Assembly: GCA_964431545.1 (NCBI GenBank)
Contig: CAYSLC010000040.1
Span: 1 to 29,774, forward strand
DNA: 29,774 nucleotides
Direction of reading: 5' to 3'
DNA from: CAYSLC01 sp964431545
Lineage (GTDB): Bacteria > Desulfobacterota > Desulfobacteria > Desulfobacterales > JAABSP01
Under the pieces are notes generated by a model. It saw nothing but the letters and a program-made list of their open reading frames with translations, made no database searches and was not told the origin of the DNA. Position numbers and translations under genes: made by a program. Within the stretch, counting starts at the first letter, position 1; every line of letters starts with the position of its first letter. Positions 26,821 through 29,774 of this stretch are shown here, piece by piece.

Positions 26821-28191
26821 ATGGAAATCGAGGTAAAGGTACCCAGCGTCGGTGAATCCGTCCAGGAGGCGATCCTGGCCCAGTGGTACAAGGCGGACGG
26901 CGATGGCGTGAAGAAGGACGAGCCCCTCTTCGTCCTGGAGACCGACAAGGTGACCCTGGAGGTGAACGCCGAAGCCGACGGGCTCCTCGCCATCAAGGTC
27001 CAGGAGGGGGAGACCGTCTCCATCGGCGCGGTGGTGGGCACCATCGAGACCGATGCCGATGCCGGGGCCGGGGCCGATGAAACGCCGTCGGCCGAGACAT
27101 CCGAGGAGGAAGCGAAACAACAAACGGCGCCTCCGGAATCGGAGGAGACCAAGGACGCCGCCGAACCGGAGAAGGAACCTCCGAAACCCGCCGAAGGCGA
27201 AAAAGAGGCTCCCGAAAAGAAAGACGAAAAGCCGCCGGAGGGGAAAGCCCCCGAAAAGAAGGAGGGAATGGATCTCTCCCCGTCGGTGCGGCGGCTCGTC
27301 GCCCAGAAGGGGATCGATCCGGCGGACATCGAGGGGACCGGCCCCGGCGGACGGATCACCAAGGGGGACGTGATCGCCTATCTGGAGCGGGAAGAGCCCC
27401 CCAAAAAGGGCGACGGAGAGGCACCGGCGACAGCGGAGGCGAAGCCGACCAAAGGGGTGGCCCCGGCCCGGGGAACGCCGGAGGAATCGGAAGACCGGGA
27501 GGAGCGCAAGCCCATGAGCCCCATCCGGAAGCGGATCGCCTCCCGCCTCCTGGAGGCCCGACGAAACACCGCCATGCTCACCACCTTCAACGACGTGGAC
27601 ATGAGCCGGGCCATGGAGATCCGGTCCCGGTACAAGGACGCCTTCAAGGAGAAACACGAGATCTCCCTGGGATTCATGTCCTTCTTCATCAAGGCGAGCG
27701 TGGAGGCCCTCAAGGAATTTCCGGCCATCAACGCCTTCGTGGAGGAGACCGACATCGTCTACCACCACTACTACCACGTCGGGGTGGCGGTGGGCTCCGA
27801 CCGGGGGCTGGTGGTCCCGGTGATCCGGAACGCCGACCGGCTGAGCTTCGCCGGCGTGGAGAAAGCCATCGTCGATTTCGTCAAGAAGATCAAGGCGAAC
27901 CGCCTGGAGCTGAACGACCTGGAGGGGGGAACCTTCACCATCACCAACGGCGGGGTCTTCGGTTCCCTGCTGAGCACTCCCATCCTCAACACCCCCCAGA
28001 GCGGGATCCTGGGGATGCACCGCATCGAGAAACGGCCCGTGGTGGTGGACGACGAGATCGTGGTCCGGCCCATGATGTACCTGGCCCTGAGCTACGACCA
28101 CCGGATCGTGGACGGACGGGAGGCGGTGACCTTCCTGAAGCGGATCAAGGAGTACGTGGAAAACCCGGAACGCATCCTTTTGGAGGTCTGA
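26821..28191 (+). CDS. sucB: Dihydrolipoamide succinyltransferase E2 component
   Basis: 456 residues. The lipoyl domain (2-76) carries the lipoate acceptor K43 in LETDKVTLEV. A charged, Glu/Lys/Pro-rich linker of about 70 residues (77-149) replaces the usual Ala/Pro linker. The peripheral subunit-binding domain (about 150-188) reads SPSVRRLVAQKGIDPADIEG then GPGGRITKGDV. A second linker leads to the catalytic core (about 225-456), with active-site H427 and D431 in LSYDHRIVDGREAVTFL. The core forms the multimeric scaffold and transfers succinyl to CoA. AAAGGAG lies 7-8 bases before the ATG. The start ISxxGE-like VKVPSVGESV is typical of 2-oxoacid dehydrogenase E2s; the SucA partner makes succinyl rather than acetyl transfer likely. 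Confidence 0.96.
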   Translation: MEIEVKVPSVGESVQEAILAQWYKADGDGVKKDEPLFVLETDKVTLEVNAEADGLLAIKVQEGETVSIGAVVGTIETDADAGAGADETPSAETSEEEAKQQTAPPESEETKDAAEPEKEPPKPAEGEKEAPEKKDEKPPEGKAPEKKEGMDLSPSVRRLVAQKGIDPADIEGTGPGGRITKGDVIAYLEREEPPKKGDGEAPATAEAKPTKGVAPARGTPEESEDREERKPMSPIRKRIASRLLEARRNTAMLTTFNDVDMSRAMEIRSRYKDAFKEKHEISLGFMSFFIKASVEALKEFPAINAFVEETDIVYHHYYHVGVAVGSDRGLVVPVIRNADRLSFAGVEKAIVDFVKKIKANRLELNDLEGGTFTITNGGVFGSLLSTPILNTPQSGILGMHRIEKRPVVVDDEIVVRPMMYLALSYDHRIVDGREAVTFLKRIKEYVENPERILLEV

Positions 28192-28193
28192 TC

Positions 28194-29606
28194 ATGTCCC
28201 ATAACGACAACTACGATCTGGTGATCATCGGCGGCGGCCCCGGCGGATACGTGGCGGCGGTCCGGGCGGCCCAACTCGACATGAAGGTGGCCTGCGTGGA
28301 GAGATACCCCCGACTGGGGGGCGTCTGCCTCAACGTGGGGTGCATCCCGAGCAAGGCGCTTTTAGACTCCAGCGAATACTACCATCTCGCCAAGGAGAGC
28401 CTGGCCGATCACGGCGTGATCACCGGCGAGGTGACCCTCGACCTGCCGACCCTCATGAAGCGCAAGGACAAGGTGGTGGCGGATCTCACCGAGAACGTCC
28501 GGAAGCTCCTGGAGGGCAACAAGGTGGCGATCATCCACGGGACGGGGCGTCCTGCCGGAAAGGACCGGGTAACGGTGACGGACGGCGACGGCGGGACCCG
28601 GACCCTCCAGGCGAAGAACATCCTTTTGGCCACCGGCGGCAAACCCGTAGCCCCGCCGGGGCTCTCCTTCGACGGGGAGCGGATCATCAGCTCCACCGAG
28701 GCCCTCTCCCTGGAGACCGTGCCCGAACACCTGGGGGTGGTGGGGGGCGGCTACATCGGGCTGGAACTCGGCTCCGTCTGGCGGCGGCTGGGATCGAAGG
28801 TCACCGTCATCGAGATGCTCCCCATCATCACCCCGGGCCTGGACGGGCAGGTGGGCCGGACCCTGAAACGGATCCTGGGCCGCCAAGGGCTCCAATTCCG
28901 GATGAAGACCAAGGTCTCCGAGGCGACGGTCGAAGACGGCCAGGTGGCGGTGATTCTCGAATCCAAGGGCAAAAGCGATTCCCTCACCTGCGACCGGCTC
29001 CTGGTGGCGGTGGGCCGCCGCGCCCTGACCGATGGGCTGGGCCTCGACGAGGTGGGCGTTAAGACCGACGAAAAGACCGGTTTCGTCAAGGTGGACGACT
29101 CCTACCGGACCGCCGTCGATTCCATCCATGCCATCGGCGACCTGATCCCGGGGCCGATGCTGGCCCACAAGGCCTCGGCCGAAGGGATCGCCGCCGTGGA
29201 GCGCATGGCCGGGCTCCCCGGTGAGGTCAACTACGACGCCATCCCGTCGGTGGTCTACACCTGGCCCGAGGTCGCCTCCGTGGGGCTCACCGAGGAGCAG
29301 GTCAAGGAGCGGGAGATCCCCTACTGCGTGGGGACCTACCCCTTCTCCGGGGCCGGCCGGGCCCGGTGCATGGGGGAGACCGAGGGGTTCGTGAAGCTCC
29401 TCGCCCATCAGAAGACCGACCGGGTCCTCGGGGTCCACATCATCGGCCCCCGGGCCGCCGACATGATCGCCGAATGCGTCCTGGCCGTGGAGTTCGGGGC
29501 CTCGTCCGAGGACATCGCCCGAACCGTCCACGGCCACCCCACCTTCGCCGAGGCCCTCCAGGAGGCGGCCATGGGGGTGCGGAAATGTTCGATATACGCA
29601 TCATAA
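28194..29606 (+). CDS. lpd: Dihydrolipoamide dehydrogenase E3 component
   Basis: 470 residues. FAD site IIGGGPGGYVAAVRAAQL (11-28); redox disulfide C45/C50 in GGVCLNVGCIPSKALL; NAD-binding GGGYIGLELGSVWRRLG; central FAD contact AIGDLIPGPMLAHKASAEG; C-terminal catalytic pair H448/E453 in GHPTFAEALQEAAMG. The protein reoxidises the dihydrolipoyl arm of SucB and makes NADH. The start at 28194 lies only 2 bases after the sucB stop, with GGAGG at the end of sucB, so translation is closely coupled. The last residues are KCSIYAS. All parts of the family are present and no residue looks out of place. Confidence 0.97.
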   Translation: MSHNDNYDLVIIGGGPGGYVAAVRAAQLDMKVACVERYPRLGGVCLNVGCIPSKALLDSSEYYHLAKESLADHGVITGEVTLDLPTLMKRKDKVVADLTENVRKLLEGNKVAIIHGTGRPAGKDRVTVTDGDGGTRTLQAKNILLATGGKPVAPPGLSFDGERIISSTEALSLETVPEHLGVVGGGYIGLELGSVWRRLGSKVTVIEMLPIITPGLDGQVGRTLKRILGRQGLQFRMKTKVSEATVEDGQVAVILESKGKSDSLTCDRLLVAVGRRALTDGLGLDEVGVKTDEKTGFVKVDDSYRTAVDSIHAIGDLIPGPMLAHKASAEGIAAVERMAGLPGEVNYDAIPSVVYTWPEVASVGLTEEQVKEREIPYCVGTYPFSGAGRARCMGETEGFVKLLAHQKTDRVLGVHIIGPRAADMIAECVLAVEFGASSEDIARTVHGHPTFAEALQEAAMGVRKCSIYAS

Positions 29607-29704
29607 AGGAATCGGCCTTGCAACGCCAAAAATTGATTCACGTCCGGGCGGGTTAGCCCGATATCTTGATCGCGGCACCGAAGCAAAAGGAGGAAAACAC
29701 ACAT

Positions 29705-29774
29705 ATGTCCGACAACAAGGTTCACGATCTGGTCATCATCGGCGGCGGGCCCGGAGGGCTCACCGCCGGCATCT
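29705..29774 (+). CDS. N-terminal fragment of a FAD-dependent oxidoreductase, thioredoxin-reductase-like
   Basis: Only 23 codons are visible before the window ends: MSDNKVHDLVIIGGGPGG then LTAGI. The GGGPGGLTAGI pattern directly after a short polar start is typical of thioredoxin reductase-type flavoproteins, where GGGPAGLTAAIYAAR is the common form, but other FAD/NAD-linked reductases share it. AAGGAGG lies 11 bases before the ATG at 29705. It follows lpd after 98 bases on the same strand and could be cotranscribed. The redox-active CxxC that would confirm thioredoxin reductase is beyond the window. Confidence 0.6.
   Translation, partial: MSDNKVHDLVIIGGGPGGLTAGI

Noticed and set aside
29645..29660. 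Hairpin CGGGC-GGGTTA-GCCCG after lpd as a terminator
   Set aside because: Five base pairs only and no following T run; it may weakly separate lpd from the next gene but is not supportable as a terminator.

Overview
The window reads as chromosomal DNA of a GC-rich Gram-negative bacterium, most likely a Desulfobacterota (deltaproteobacterial) lineage. That placement is inference. It rests on the full FixABCX-type electron-transfer set with a ferredoxin-ETF alpha fusion, a desulforedoxin-like mini-protein, dense PAS/receiver signalling, and CxxC-ribbon response regulators. No rRNA, tRNA, CRISPR array, insertion sequence or phage gene was found. A run of exactly 100 N at 9922-10021 is a scaffold gap, so linkage and distance across it are not proven.

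Layout. (1) 1-4043, minus strand: a compact operon ParB-like gene > fixA > fixB > fixC > fixX, then the first codons of another enzyme (aconitase-like at best). (2) 4231-6299, minus strand: a STAS/SEC14-like protein, a DJ-1/PfpI protein, a decayed fragment resembling the tail of a chemotaxis receptor, and a 52-residue cysteine-rich redox/zinc protein with its own promoter. (3) 6423-9639, minus strand: an ATGA-coupled operon of PAS histidine kinase > receiver/CxxC-ribbon regulator > GNAT acetyltransferase, with a recognisable promoter at 9725-9754. (4) After the gap: an MscS-family channel (plus) converging on a stand-alone receiver (minus). (5) 12449-22054, plus strand: a signalling cluster with a CheB-CheR-PAS fusion, an ATGA-coupled hybrid kinase, a periplasmic-binding-domain hybrid kinase, and a receiver/CxxC-ribbon protein fused in frame to an alpha/beta hydrolase. 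(6) 22081-29774, plus strand: lipoate-protein ligase, a second alpha/beta hydrolase, the complete 2-oxoglutarate dehydrogenase complex (E1, E2, E3), and the start of a thioredoxin-reductase-like flavoprotein.

How the genes fit together. The right end is a self-contained oxidative decarboxylation module: LplA can lipoylate the E2 made two genes downstream, and Lpd reoxidises it to give NADH. The left end is an electron-transfer module that in known FixABCX systems takes NADH electrons to quinone and to low-potential ferredoxin. Together with the possible aconitase fragment this suggests respiratory TCA-cycle metabolism plus a route to reduced ferredoxin. The middle is mostly phosphorelay machinery.

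Most unusual items: the receiver-ribbon-hydrolase fusion, which also has a good internal start that could release the hydrolase alone; the tiny ParB-fold protein translationally coupled to fixA; the cysteine-ribbon output domain shared by two response regulators; and a direct-repeat operator candidate overlapping the cheBR promoter. All functional statements come from reading motifs; no database search was run.
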